A stretch of DNA of 15,822 nucleotides from Anaerolineae bacterium (GCA_016927095.1 JAFGNI010000744.1:1-15822), one strand, 5' to 3'. Shown: positions 1 to 7,555, counted from the stretch's first letter. Made by a program: numbers and translations. Notes: generated by a model not told the origin, from the letters alone.

Positions 1-904
1 GCTCCAACGCGGTCAGGACATCCGCGCTCTGCCGCACGTCGATCACAGCGGCGATCTTCTCCAGGGTTGCCCGGTGCTCGGTATGCACGATAGCAGCCTC
101 ACTGTCTGACTGGATGAGCAATACATCGCGCCAAAAAGTCAGCCACACCTCCAACACCTCGGCCAGTTCGTCATCATCCTGCGACAGCGTCTTGGCGGTC
201 TCGAAGCGCGCCGGCAAGTCCTGCCGGAGCACCGACAGCAGCATGGCCAGGGCCGCCTGCATGCGCTCATAGGCTTCAGGGTTGGTCGCCGCACGGACGG
301 CCCACCCAATGCGCCCCCCGGATAGGCGCGCCAGGCGCTGTGCCATGTCGGGTGCCACGCCCCACCGGGAAACCAGGGCTTCCGCGATCTCGCGGCTGAC
401 CACCGGACGGAGCGCAATCTGCTGCGAACGAGAGACGATCGTCGGCAAGAGCTGATCGGCGTCGGTAGCCAGTAGGATGATGTGCGCGTAGCCGGGTGGC
501 TCCTCCAGCGTCTTGAGCAAGGCGTTGGCTGCGCCAATCGTGGCCCGCTCAAAGTCGCCGACCAGCGCTACCTTCTTGGCGCTCTCCCTGGGCGTCAAAG
601 CCAGGAAGCGCTCCACATCGCGGATCTCGTCGATCCTGAGATGCGCCGTCCGCTCCTCAGGGGCAACCGTCATGAAGTCAGGATGATTGCCCGAGGTCAC
701 CTTGCGGCACGAAAGACAGACACCGCAGGGACGGTCTCCCTGCGCGTTGCACAGGATCGCCATGACCAAATGCTGGGCGAGCGTGTGCTTCCCGACGCTT
801 TCGGGGCCCGTGATCAGGAGGGCGTGGGGGACCTCATCCTGTGCCACAGCGCGCTGGAGCTGCTGGACCGCCCACTGATGACCGACGATAGGCCAGGGCT
901 TCAT
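1..904 (-). CDS. holB: DNA polymerase III delta-prime subunit, 3' end outside window
   Basis: Delta-prime is the fixed subunit of the clamp-loader pentamer that places the sliding clamp on primed DNA. I read 301 codons on the minus strand from ATG at 904 with no stop before the window edge; the family is about 320-340 residues, so little is missing. Visible: an AAA+ P-loop at residues 33-40 (GPESVGKH), a four-cysteine zinc module C52-x7-C60-x2-C63-x2-C66, the family hallmark NALLKTLEEPP at 127-137, and an SRS motif near 158-160 in place of the usual SRC that carries the arginine finger. His40 sits where an ATP-hydrolysing P-loop has Ser/Thr, which fits a delta-prime subunit that does not hydrolyse ATP. 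The start ATG overlaps the stop of the upstream NTPase gene (ATGA), so the two are probably translationally coupled. Identification is firm. Confidence 0.93.
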   Translation of the reverse strand, partial: MKPWPIVGHQWAVQQLQRAVAQDEVPHALLITGPESVGKHTLAQHLVMAILCNAQGDRPCGVCLSCRKVTSGNHPDFMTVAPEERTAHLRIDEIRDVERFLALTPRESAKKVALVGDFERATIGAANALLKTLEEPPGYAHIILLATDADQLLPTIVSRSQQIALRPVVSREIAEALVSRWGVAPDMAQRLARLSGGRIGWAVRAATNPEAYERMQAALAMLLSVLRQDLPARFETAKTLSQDDDELAEVLEVWLTFWRDVLLIQSDSEAAIVHTEHRATLEKIAAVIDVRQSADVLTALE

Positions 905-1458
905 GGTACTGCCCCTGGTTGCGCCGCAATCCCCTCGCAGGCAGCTAGAGCCGCTGCCAAGAGCCATGCCGGTGCCTCATCGCGATTGGCGAGGGTGATG
1001 TGCAGCACCGTGAACCGCGGACCCGGCAGCTCCGCGACCGCTTGGCCCAGCAGCTCTGGGCGCACCACGACCATGGCCAATGCATAGGGTGCTTGGGAGA
1101 GCAGTTCGAACGCTGCCACCCACCCCTGGCGGTGCCTGAACTCCAGCGGACCCAGCTCATCCAGGACAAAGACCTGCGTGGGAAAGCTCTCTGACAGCGC
1201 ACGCGAGCCCCGGGCCATCGCCGCAGCGTTCATCTTGAACTGCCCCAGCGGTGACGCAACAGGGCTGTCGAAAGGGTCCGTCAGGGAATAGCGCGCCCCG
1301 CTATGTAGCTCGGTCACCGCCAGATCGTGGGGGCCTGTCCGTTCGGTCAGGAGACCTGAGACGCGCAGTCCGGCCTCGCGCATACCAGCAAGCGCGCGGC
1401 GCAATGCCGTGCTCTTCCCGACCTGCCGAGCGCCGGTCACCAACCAGACCCTATCCAT
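901..1458 (-). CDS. THEP1-family nucleoside-triphosphatase (NTPase_1)
   Basis: A P-loop protein of 185 residues. Walker A is GARQVGKS at residues 9-16 and Walker B is VFVLDE at 96-101 followed by LGPLE, matching the DEIGKME-type box of THEP1 proteins; a late ANRD near 157-160 matches the ENRD of that family. THEP1 enzymes hydrolyse NTPs in vitro; their cellular role is not settled. I chose ATG at 1458 because it puts the P-loop at the N-terminus as in the family; the reading frame stays open up to 1521, but that extension would run into the ssrA terminator hairpin. The Shine-Dalgarno is weak (GGGG about 4 nt upstream), so the start is less sure than the identity. It overlaps holB by 4 nt. Many bacteria have thymidylate kinase (tmk) just before holB; this protein lacks the tmk DRY-type motifs and is not tmk. 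Confidence 0.82.
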   Translation of the reverse strand: MDRVWLVTGARQVGKSTALRRALAGMREAGLRVSGLLTERTGPHDLAVTELHSGARYSLTDPFDSPVASPLGQFKMNAAAMARGSRALSESFPTQVFVLDELGPLEFRHRQGWVAAFELLSQAPYALAMVVVRPELLGQAVAELPGPRFTVLHITLANRDEAPAWLLAAALAACEGIAAQPGAVP

Positions 1459-1499
1459 TGTCCCCAAGCCCCTGTCCCTCCGCGACCCATTCTCATACA

Positions 1500-1531
1500 A
1501 GAAGGCCGGTTGGCAAACCAACCGGCCTTCT
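1500..1531 (-). terminator. Hairpin terminator downstream of ssrA
   Basis: A perfect 14-bp inverted repeat (1500-1513 with 1518-1531) with a 4-nt loop lies 4 nt past the mature 3' end of tmRNA. On the minus strand it is followed by CTTGTAT, a short and imperfect T tract. It separates ssrA from the THEP1-holB pair, although some readthrough is possible. Confidence 0.7.
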
Positions 1532-1535
1532 CTAG

Positions 1536-1932
1536 TGGAGATGGCGGGAATCGAACCCGCGTCCGAAGAAATCGACGATGAGCTTCTACAAGCTTAGTCG
1601 ACGCTTTAGGTTTCGCGTGGAGGGTCGTAGTCGACAACGCCACGTCCACGCTAAGCCGATGGTCTTGGACTGGCTTATCGGCGTCGACCAGTCTGCACGC
1701 ATACTTTATGTCACCTGACTCCAACGCGCATGCGAGGCGCTGAAGAGGCGTGACCGGTTACCCGGTCAGTTCATTGAGCTTAGCTGCCTACTGCTTACGC
1801 AGCGACGGCAACGGGGGCCCAATTGTTTGCCATAGTGTTGGCATTTATGGTTTGCTTCTGGGTTTACGGAGACGAAGCCTCCCCGGCTTGCAGCTCACAG
1901 CCTGTCTTTCCCCGTCGAAACCGATCATCCCC
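1536..1932 (-). ncRNA. ssrA: tmRNA (transfer-messenger RNA)
   Basis: tmRNA rescues ribosomes stalled on broken mRNA: its alanyl-tRNA-like domain enters the A site and a short internal reading frame adds a degradation tag. The RNA begins GGGGATGATCGG followed by the conserved TTTCGACGGGG, and the 3' part has the T arm GGGTTCGATTCCC and ends CATCTCC-A. The 7-bp acceptor stem GGGGATG/CATCTCC pairs fully, with one G-U. After the discriminator A (1536) the DNA reads CTA, so CCA is not encoded and must be added afterwards. Length without CCA is 397 nt. A hairpin GACCGG-loop-CCGGTC at 1752-1767, just after the tag, is one of the expected pseudoknot or helix elements. A strong promoter lies upstream and a hairpin downstream, so it is its own transcription unit. 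Confidence 0.97.
1795..1842 (-). other. tmRNA tag reading frame, ANTMANNWAPVAVAA-stop
   Basis: The internal frame inside tmRNA reads GCC at 1842-1840 through GCG, then TAA at 1797-1795, giving a 15-residue tag that ends in the protease-recognised small hydrophobic sequence VAA. The resume codon is placed at GCC after ATAAAT; a later GCA at 1830 would give the shorter tag ANNWAPVAVAA. The 15-residue length and ANT start resemble the tag I recall for Chloroflexus, hence the longer reading. Confidence 0.75.
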
Positions 1933-1938
1933 ATCAAC

Positions 1939-1966
1939 AGTATAACAGATCTGACCATGGTTTCAA
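1939..1966 (-). promoter_or_regulatory. ssrA promoter, -35 TTGAAA / -10 TATACT
   Basis: On the minus strand TTGAAA (1966-1961) is followed by a 16-nt spacer and TATACT (1944-1939), with a TG three bases upstream of the -10 (extended -10). The first base of mature tmRNA, 1932, lies 7 nt past the -10, so transcription can start at or next to the mature 5' end. Confidence 0.8.
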
Positions 1967-2148
1967 GTACCGAACAGCACAGAGCGTCGCATTCCAGTCA
2001 CCGAAAGCGGCCAGCTGTCCTGCCGAGCGAGTCCTACGATCATCCCTGTTGACAGGCCCTGCCGGCGAGGAATGACACGTGCCGCTGACTCAAGGTCAAG
2101 TGCGATGATCCCACGGGGCGGAAAACGCCGGGGAGGGCAGACAGGCCA

Positions 2149-2517
2149 TCAGGATGGTATAGAGTAGAAATCGACGATGTTGCCCTCGGGGTCTTTGAAC
2201 CAGAGGGATCTGCTTCCCCAGGGATGTGTTTGCGGCGGCTTCACGAATTCGACGCCCAGGTTCTTGAGCCTGACGTACTCTGCATCCACATCATCGACCT
2301 CAAATGCAAGGATGACGCTCCCAGAACCGGCATCTTGCATCGAGTTGGGTGCCATGCGTTCCATCCCCGCTGTAGAGAAGATCGTCAGCCCGGCGCCTTT
2401 GGTTTTGAGTTCCGTATGCTCATTGTCGCCCTGGGCTTCCACGCCAAGCACATCAGCGTAAAAACTCGCCAAAGCAGGAACATCACGTGTGATGAGAGAC
2501 ACGCTTGCGAACGTCAT
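2149..2517 (-). CDS. VOC superfamily (glyoxalase/bleomycin-resistance fold) protein
   Basis: A 122-residue single-domain protein with the paired beta-alpha-beta-beta-beta modules of the vicinal-oxygen-chelate fold. The first module opens ASVSLITRDVPALASFYADVL (residues 4-24) and the second ends in the characteristic SLWFKDPEGNIVDFY (104-118). Members bind metals or small hydrophobic compounds: lyases, dioxygenases and drug-binding proteins. The usual first-strand metal ligand (His/Glu) is a Ser here, so the substrate and even metal dependence cannot be told. An excellent Shine-Dalgarno, AAAGGAGG at 2532-2525, lies 7 nt before ATG at 2517. The gene looks clearly lower in G+C than its neighbours and stands alone between the ssrA unit and the sbcD operon, suggesting recent acquisition or a mobile small gene. 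Confidence 0.85.
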   Translation of the reverse strand: MTFASVSLITRDVPALASFYADVLGVEAQGDNEHTELKTKGAGLTIFSTAGMERMAPNSMQDAGSGSVILAFEVDDVDAEYVRLKNLGVEFVKPPQTHPWGSRSLWFKDPEGNIVDFYSIPS

Positions 2518-2541
2518 CTCTCAGCCTCCTTTGTGCTGTTT

Positions 2542-2556
2542 CTGACAATCTGTCAG
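2542..2556. promoter_or_regulatory. Inverted repeat CTGACA-ATC-TGTCAG, possible operator
   Basis: A perfect 6-bp inverted repeat with a 3-nt centre lies 25-39 nt upstream of the VOC start codon and about 10 nt upstream of its Shine-Dalgarno. The size and placement suit a dimeric repressor site or a short 5'-leader hairpin. No regulator gene is adjacent and I could not place a convincing -35/-10 for the VOC gene, so the function is inferred. Confidence 0.35.
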
Positions 2557-2839
2557 GGCTGAACACTGATCTATGATGGCCCTATTCGGAAGGGATATAG
2601 CCCCTCCATGGACAGCAACATCACAACCACTTTCGTATCAGATGTAATCGAGATGCTTGCCGAAGCCCGGTTTGGGTTAGTCGCTGCGATCACCACGATC
2701 ATACGACTGACCGTCGATTCGTGCTATACGGCCCATGCCATCCGTTCCTCAGGCATCAACCCACACGTTGTTCTGCTGGTTGCGCACCATCCGGATCAAC
2801 CAGTGCATGCCTGTTAACAATGCCCGGCGCCGGAATGCC
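2557..2839. other. Intergenic stretch between VOC gene and sbcD promoter
   Basis: Within the 409 bases between the VOC start and sbcD, this part holds no gene I can support. A 69-codon frame at 2608-2817 (plus) exists but has no well-placed Shine-Dalgarno and no recognisable protein features. A 10-bp palindrome CCGGCGCCGG lies at 2824-2833, seven bases before the sbcD -35. The stretch is lower in G+C than the flanking operons. Confidence 0.5.
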
Positions 2840-2868
2840 TTGCAGAACGCCCTCGAATAGGATAAACT
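2840..2868 (+). promoter_or_regulatory. Probable promoter of the sbcD-sbcC-nurA-herA operon
   Basis: TTGCAG (2840-2845), a 17-nt spacer, then TAAACT (2863-2868). Transcription would start near 2875, leaving a leader of about 50 nt before sbcD. Each hexamer matches consensus only in part, but the spacing is ideal and the LexA-like box sits exactly over the predicted start. Confidence 0.5.
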
Positions 2869-2874
2869 CCCCTT

Positions 2875-2886
2875 GAACATACGTTC
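2875..2886 (+). promoter_or_regulatory. LexA/SOS-type operator, GAAC-ATAC-GTTC
   Basis: The 12 bases fit the Gram-positive-type LexA box core GAAC-RNRY-GTTC exactly and extend by one symmetrical pair (T...A). The site begins 7 nt after the -10 hexamer, so a bound repressor would cover the transcription start and block initiation. The downstream genes encode double-strand-break processing enzymes, a sensible SOS target. The lexA gene of this organism is not in the window, so its binding specificity is unknown. Confidence 0.6.
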
Positions 2887-2926
2887 ATAACCAGTCTACG
2901 GCAAATCCCTAGCGGATGGGGTCACT

Positions 2927-4219
2927 ATGCGTTTCATGCACATCGCCGACATCCATCTCGGCAACCAGCAATACGGTCTCAAGGAGCGTTTCAACGACTT
3001 CAGCGCGGTCTTCCTCCGGCTGGTCGATGAGGCGATCGGGCGCCGGGTCGACTTCGTCCTGCTGGCGGGCGACCTTTTCGAGAAACGCACCGTCGAGCCC
3101 CTGGCCATGCGCGTGGCCATCGCCGGTCTGGCGCAGTTGCGGGAAGCCGGCATCCCGGTATTGGCGGTGGAGGGCAACCACGAGCGCGCCTTCTTTCAAG
3201 AGCAGACCTCGTGGATGGACTTCCTGGATGCCCTCGACTATCTGAAGCTTCTCAGTCCCCGATTCGTCGAGGGCAAGGCCCAGCTGACGCCACACGGCAC
3301 CGAGGGCGGCGCCTACATCGACCTCCCCGAAGGAGTCCGGGTCTATGGGATGAGGTACTACGGCGCCTCGACCGGCAAGGCCGTGCAGGCGCTGGCGGAT
3401 GCCCTGGCGGATCAGGATCACGGCGCGCCCGCCTACACCATTGTGATGCTCCACGCGGGCCTGGAGGGGCAACTGGCGCACATGGGCCGCCTCCGCTACG
3501 ACGATGTTGCGCTGCTGCGCCCCTATGCCGACTACGTGGCCTTGGGGCACATCCACAAGCCCTATGTCGTCGAAGACTGGATCTACAATCCCGGCTCGCC
3601 TGAGACCTGCAGCATGACCGAGACGATCTGGCCCCAGCGCGGCTACCTCATCGTCGACATCGAGCCCGACCACAACCCCAAGCACCGTGCCGAGCTGCTG
3701 GCACCGCAGCGCCGCCCCTTCCGTCGCTTTGAGATCGCGGTAGATGCCCTGATGTCACCTGCCGAGGTCACCGATCAGGTCAAGGCCCTGATCCGCCGGG
3801 AAAGCACCACCGTGCCTGCGGCGCCCCGGCCCGTCGTCGAGCTGGCACTGACCGGCATGCTACCCTTCAACCGCTACGACCTCGACCTGGACGCCATCCA
3901 GCGCCTCCTGGAGGAGGCCTGGGACCCGCTGATGACGCGCGTCCGCAACCTGTCGACCCCGGCAGCGTTCGAGATTCAGGTGGAGGATGAGAGCAGCCGT
4001 CCGGAGCTGGAGCGGGCCATCGTCCGCGAGCTCCTGGAGCGCGACGCGCGCTACCGCAGCCAGGCCGAGGCTTGGGCCGGTGGTGCGCTGGAACTAAAGC
4101 GGCTGGTCCTGGACAATGGGGCGCCTGAGGCCATTATTGACCACCTGCGCCGCCTCCGGTCGCAGCTGAGCGACGGCGAGGGCCCGGACGCCGCCCAGGC
4201 GGACCGCGCGGAGGCCTAG
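2927..4219 (+). CDS. sbcD: SbcD/Mre11-family DNA exonuclease and endonuclease subunit
   Basis: Nuclease subunit of the SbcCD (Mre11-Rad50) complex: Mn-dependent 3'-5' exonuclease and endonuclease that opens hairpins and blocked double-strand ends. At 430 residues the length is normal. The five metallophosphoesterase motifs are all present: D8-x-H10 (IADIHLG), GD at 48-49 (LAGDLFE), GNHE 83-86, H176 in MLHAG, and GHIH 207-210. The C-terminal third, after about 260, is the less conserved capping and SbcC-binding region. ATG at 2927 was chosen because the first beta strand MRFMHIADIH begins directly there, as in the family; the Shine-Dalgarno is only a modest GGATGGGG. It is the first gene of the operon, behind a probable SOS-controlled promoter, and ends one base before sbcC. 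The partners NurA and HerA downstream make it the bacterial counterpart of the archaeal mre11 locus. Confidence 0.95.
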   Translation: MRFMHIADIHLGNQQYGLKERFNDFSAVFLRLVDEAIGRRVDFVLLAGDLFEKRTVEPLAMRVAIAGLAQLREAGIPVLAVEGNHERAFFQEQTSWMDFLDALDYLKLLSPRFVEGKAQLTPHGTEGGAYIDLPEGVRVYGMRYYGASTGKAVQALADALADQDHGAPAYTIVMLHAGLEGQLAHMGRLRYDDVALLRPYADYVALGHIHKPYVVEDWIYNPGSPETCSMTETIWPQRGYLIVDIEPDHNPKHRAELLAPQRRPFRRFEIAVDALMSPAEVTDQVKALIRRESTTVPAAPRPVVELALTGMLPFNRYDLDLDAIQRLLEEAWDPLMTRVRNLSTPAAFEIQVEDESSRPELERAIVRELLERDARYRSQAEAWAGGALELKRLVLDNGAPEAIIDHLRRLRSQLSDGEGPDAAQADRAEA

Positions 4220-4220
4220 G

Positions 4221-7200
4221 ATGCAGATCCTTCAAGTCGACCTGGACAACGTCAAGAGCTACGAGCACGCCACGCTGCCCTTCGGATTGGGCACCAACGC
4301 GATCTGCGGACACAACGGCGCCGGCAAGAGCACCGTGCTCGAAGCCATCGGCTTCGCGCTCTTCGACTACCTCGCCGTCCCGCAGGCCGACTTCGTCCGC
4401 GAGGGCGAGAAGACCGCCACGGTGACGGTGCACGTGGCAGACCGGGATGGGCGCCGCTATCAGGTCGTCCGCAGGTGCGGCAGCTCGAGCCAGCATTACG
4501 TCTACGACCCCGAGCTCGACCACAAACTCGCCGAAGGCAAGCAGGATACGATGGCGTGGCTCCACCAGTTCATGGGGATAGACGGCAGCGGCGAACTCGA
4601 CGTCCTCTTCCGGGACGCTGTGGGGGTACCGCAAGGGCTGCTGACGGCAGCCTTTTTGGACACACCTTCACGCCGCAAGGATACCTTCAACCCCCTCCTG
4701 CGCGTCGACGAGTACGAGCGCGTCTGGGAGGGCCTGCGAGAGCCGGCGAGACACCTCGACCGGCAGATCGCGGACCAGCAGGCCCGCATCGCGGGCTTCG
4801 AGGCGCAGGTCACCGCGCTGCCAGACCTCCGTGAGCGCGCGGCCTACCTGGCGACCGAGATCGCGGTGGGCGATGCACAGCAGGCGGAGCTGGAAGAAGC
4901 TCAGGTCGAAGCCACCGCGGACCTTGCCGTGCTGACGGCGCGGAAGGAACGGCTCGACGCGCTCGATCACGCCCTTGCCGAAGCTGATGCCGCGCGGCAG
5001 GCCTTGCAGGTGCGGCTGGAGACCGCCCGCGCTGCTGTGGTCGCGGCGGAGGCTGCTCAGGCCATCGTGGCGGCGACCCAAGAGGGACACGAAGCCTATC
5101 TCGAGGCGCAGGGCACCCAAGACGCGCTGGAGGCGGCGCGCCAGGCTCGCGACGCACTGGTTTCCGACCGCCAAGGGGTTGAGCAAGCGCTCGCCGTGAT
5201 TGAAGAGCGCGCGAGCCAACTGGCGGCGGAATTGACCGCCATCGCCGACGCCAAAGCCACCATGGCCCGCCTGGCACCTGACGTGGTGCGGCAGGAGAAA
5301 CTTGAGGCCGAACATCAAACCGCGCAACGAGAGGCCGACCGGCTGGCAAGCGCCGAAGCGGAACTAGCGCGCGAAACGGCCCGGCTCGCCGAGCTCAACC
5401 GGCGCCACGGCGAGGCCGCCGCCCAAGCTGCGATGCGCGTCCAGAGGGAAGCGGCGCTGACCGAAGCAAGAGAAGCGCTGACAAGCTGGATGGGAAGGCG
5501 CGAACACCTGTCGTCCCAGGTCGGCGCCGTGGAGATCGAGAGGGCTCAGACCGAGGTACAGATCGCCGCGGCTGAGCAGCGACTGGAGGCCGCCGAGCGC
5601 CGGACAGAACAGGAGCGCGACCGCCTCGCCCAACTGGAGGCGCGACTTGAGATCGTACAAGCGCAGCTCTCCGAGCTGGACGACGTTGAAGCTGCACGAC
5701 AGGCAACGCGGGAGGCCCTCAGCGCCTTGGACGCCAAGCGCCAGGTAGCGGTCGAGGCGGCAGCCACCTGCGACGCAGCTTTAGCCCAGTTGCAGCGCCA
5801 GATTGCGTTGCTCGCCACAGCGGAGGAGCCCCGATGCCCCCTCTGTGGCGAACCGCTTACGGCGGAGCACCGCGCAGAGCTACTGGCCCAAAACCACGCA
5901 CGGGCCGGTAGCCTGCGAGACGAGAGGGCGGACGCGGAACAAGCCGTGGCCTCCGTGGCGGCTGCCATCACCGAACAAGAGCAGCAGCTGGCGAGGTTGG
6001 AGAGCCGTGCCCGTGCCCTGCCCAGGCCCCAGGAGGTGCAGGCGCTGGAGGCGCAACGCGCAAGCCAGGAGACAGCGGTCGCTGAAAGCGCGGCAGCTAT
6101 CAACGCAGAGAAGGAGGCCTTGACGCGCCACCAGGCCCGCCTCGCGGTATTGGAGTCAAAAATGGAGACGCTCCAGCCGGATCTGGCGGCGGCAGCCCAG
6201 CAGGTCGACGAACACCAGACAGTGGTGGACGCGTTGGCCGAGGGGCTCCAGGGTCTCGCCCGAACCGACGAGGTGAAGGCGCTCGCCCATGAAGTCGCGC
6301 AGCACCAAGCGACCGTCACAGCTGCAGAGGCAGCGACGTTGAGGCTGGCGGCGGCGCCTGACGATGTCAAGCGGCTCTCAGAGGCCCTAGCGACACTGGG
6401 CAATCCTCGCCGCGCTCACGACCGTGCTGCCGACGTGGCTGCCGGGGAGGCCGAAGCCCTTGACCAGCAGGCCGTTGCCGAAGCTGAGATCGACCAACTC
6501 CAGGCGCAGGTCGCGGAGCTCGACGAAGCCCTCGCCGCCTACGCCGACCTCGATGACCGGATCCTAGCCGTGCGGCAGGCCTTGGCCCAGCACGAGGCGG
6601 CTCACCAGCGCTACCTACAACACGAGCGAGAGGCCGGCGCTCTGGCAGAACGGCGCGCCACCGTGACCAAGCTCGATGCAGAGCGAGAGACTACCGAGGC
6701 GGCTTACACAGAAACGGCTGCGGCGCGCGCTGCCGTGGCAGCCGAGTACGACGCCGGGCTCCACGCCAAGCTCACCGACGAACTGGCGGAGGCCCGGGCA
6801 GCGTCGGCAGCCATAGCCGAACGTCTGCGCCAGTATCGCAGCCAGCTCGACGAGACGACGGCGGCGATTGCGGAGCTGGAGGCCGTGGAAGCGCACCTCC
6901 AGGCCGCGCAGTCAGAGCTGACCGCCCACCGCGAGACGCTGGCCCTGTTGGCCTATCTCCGCCAGGTGCTGCGGGAGGCCGGCCCCGAAATCACCCGTGC
7001 GCTGGTCCAGATGATCTCCCTGCACGCGGACCGGCTCTACGCCGACATCATGCAGAACTACCAGTCGCGCCTGCGCTGGACCGAGGACTACGACATCGTG
7101 CTCACGACCGAGGGCCGTGCACGCACCTTCCAGCAGCTCTCCGGCGGCGAGCAGATGGCGGCGGGCTTGGCTGTGCGGCTGGCGCTGCTGCGCGAGATCT

Positions 7201-7409
7201 CCACCGTCGACGTCGCCTTCTTCGACGAACCCACCGCCAACCTGGATGCCGCGCGGCGCGCCAACCTGGCGCAACAGATCCTCAACATCCGCGGTTTCTC
7301 GCAGCTCTTCGTCATCAGCCACGACGACACCTTTGAGCAAGACACAGACCACGTGCTTCGGGTCCAAAAGATGGATGGCGCGAGCATCGTGGAGACGGGG
7401 GCAGAGTGA
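4221..7409 (+). CDS. sbcC: SbcC/Rad50-family ATPase with zinc hook
   Basis: ATPase subunit of the Mre11-Rad50 complex. It binds DNA ends and gates SbcD nuclease activity through ATP-driven dimerisation. At 1062 residues the organisation is complete: N-terminal ABC half with Walker A GHNGAGKST (30-38) and Q-loop Gln138; a long coiled coil from about 170 to 900, extremely rich in Ala, Glu, Gln and Arg; the zinc hook C539-P-L-C542 at the tip midway along it; then the C-terminal ABC half with signature LSGGEQ (973-978), Walker B and D-loop FFDEPTANLD (1000-1009) and switch His1034 in ISHDD. A GGAGG Shine-Dalgarno lies inside the sbcD end, 6 nt before ATG, and the intergenic gap is 1 nt, so the two subunits are co-translated. 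The stop codon falls within the first unit of an 8-bp repeat tract. Confidence 0.96.
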   Translation: MQILQVDLDNVKSYEHATLPFGLGTNAICGHNGAGKSTVLEAIGFALFDYLAVPQADFVREGEKTATVTVHVADRDGRRYQVVRRCGSSSQHYVYDPELDHKLAEGKQDTMAWLHQFMGIDGSGELDVLFRDAVGVPQGLLTAAFLDTPSRRKDTFNPLLRVDEYERVWEGLREPARHLDRQIADQQARIAGFEAQVTALPDLRERAAYLATEIAVGDAQQAELEEAQVEATADLAVLTARKERLDALDHALAEADAARQALQVRLETARAAVVAAEAAQAIVAATQEGHEAYLEAQGTQDALEAARQARDALVSDRQGVEQALAVIEERASQLAAELTAIADAKATMARLAPDVVRQEKLEAEHQTAQREADRLASAEAELARETARLAELNRRHGEAAAQAAMRVQREAALTEAREALTSWMGRREHLSSQVGAVEIERAQTEVQIAAAEQRLEAAERRTEQERDRLAQLEARLEIVQAQLSELDDVEAARQATREALSALDAKRQVAVEAAATCDAALAQLQRQIALLATAEEPRCPLCGEPLTAEHRAELLAQNHARAGSLRDERADAEQAVASVAAAITEQEQQLARLESRARALPRPQEVQALEAQRASQETAVAESAAAINAEKEALTRHQARLAVLESKMETLQPDLAAAAQQVDEHQTVVDALAEGLQGLARTDEVKALAHEVAQHQATVTAAEAATLRLAAAPDDVKRLSEALATLGNPRRAHDRAADVAAGEAEALDQQAVAEAEIDQLQAQVAELDEALAAYADLDDRILAVRQALAQHEAAHQRYLQHEREAGALAERRATVTKLDAERETTEAAYTETAAARAAVAAEYDAGLHAKLTDELAEARAASAAIAERLRQYRSQLDETTAAIAELEAVEAHLQAAQSELTAHRETLALLAYLRQVLREAGPEITRALVQMISLHADRLYADIMQNYQSRLRWTEDYDIVLTTEGRARTFQQLSGGEQMAAGLAVRLALLREISTVDVAFFDEPTANLDAARRANLAQQILNIRGFSQLFVISHDDTFEQDTDHVLRVQKMDGASIVETGAE

Positions 7410-7522
7410 GCGAATCAGCGAATGAAAGAATAAGCGAATGAAACGCCGGCAACGAGCAACTGTCGATTGCCATCTGGCATTCGCTCATTCGCTGATTCAC
7501 TCATTCTGTCATTCGCTGATTC
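7404..7522 (+). repeat. Two opposed tracts of degenerate 8-bp tandem repeats (GAATNNNN) forming a large inverted repeat
   Basis: Left tract 7404-7443: five octamers reading GAGTGAGC, GAATCAGC, GAATGAAA, GAATAAGC, GAATGAAA. Right tract 7475-7522: six octamers of the same type on the other strand, with ATTC at 7479, 7487, 7495, 7503, 7511 and 7519, exactly 8 apart. The outer parts (7412-7443 against 7491-7522) are about 80% complementary and could fold into an imperfect hairpin with a loop of about 47 nt. The array fills nearly all of the sbcC-nurA gap and includes the sbcC stop codon. Possible roles are mRNA stabilisation or processing between cistrons, or a degraded miniature repeat element. 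Confidence 0.8.
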
Positions 7523-7555
7523 TCTCCACCCCACCGGGAGGCTTCTAGACAAGCT

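Noticed and set aside
1437..1724. Minus-strand and plus-strand short frames across the ssrA region
   Set aside because: They lie inside the tmRNA gene, whose structure, promoter and tag are clear.
2608..2817. 69-codon plus-strand frame in the VOC-sbcD gap
   Set aside because: No properly spaced Shine-Dalgarno, no recognisable domain, and a composition no different from the surrounding non-coding DNA. It cannot be excluded without comparison to relatives.
2824..2833. 10-bp palindrome CCGGCGCCGG near the sbcD promoter
   Set aside because: Such palindromes are expected by chance in GC-rich DNA and this one lies outside the promoter core; no partner site was seen.
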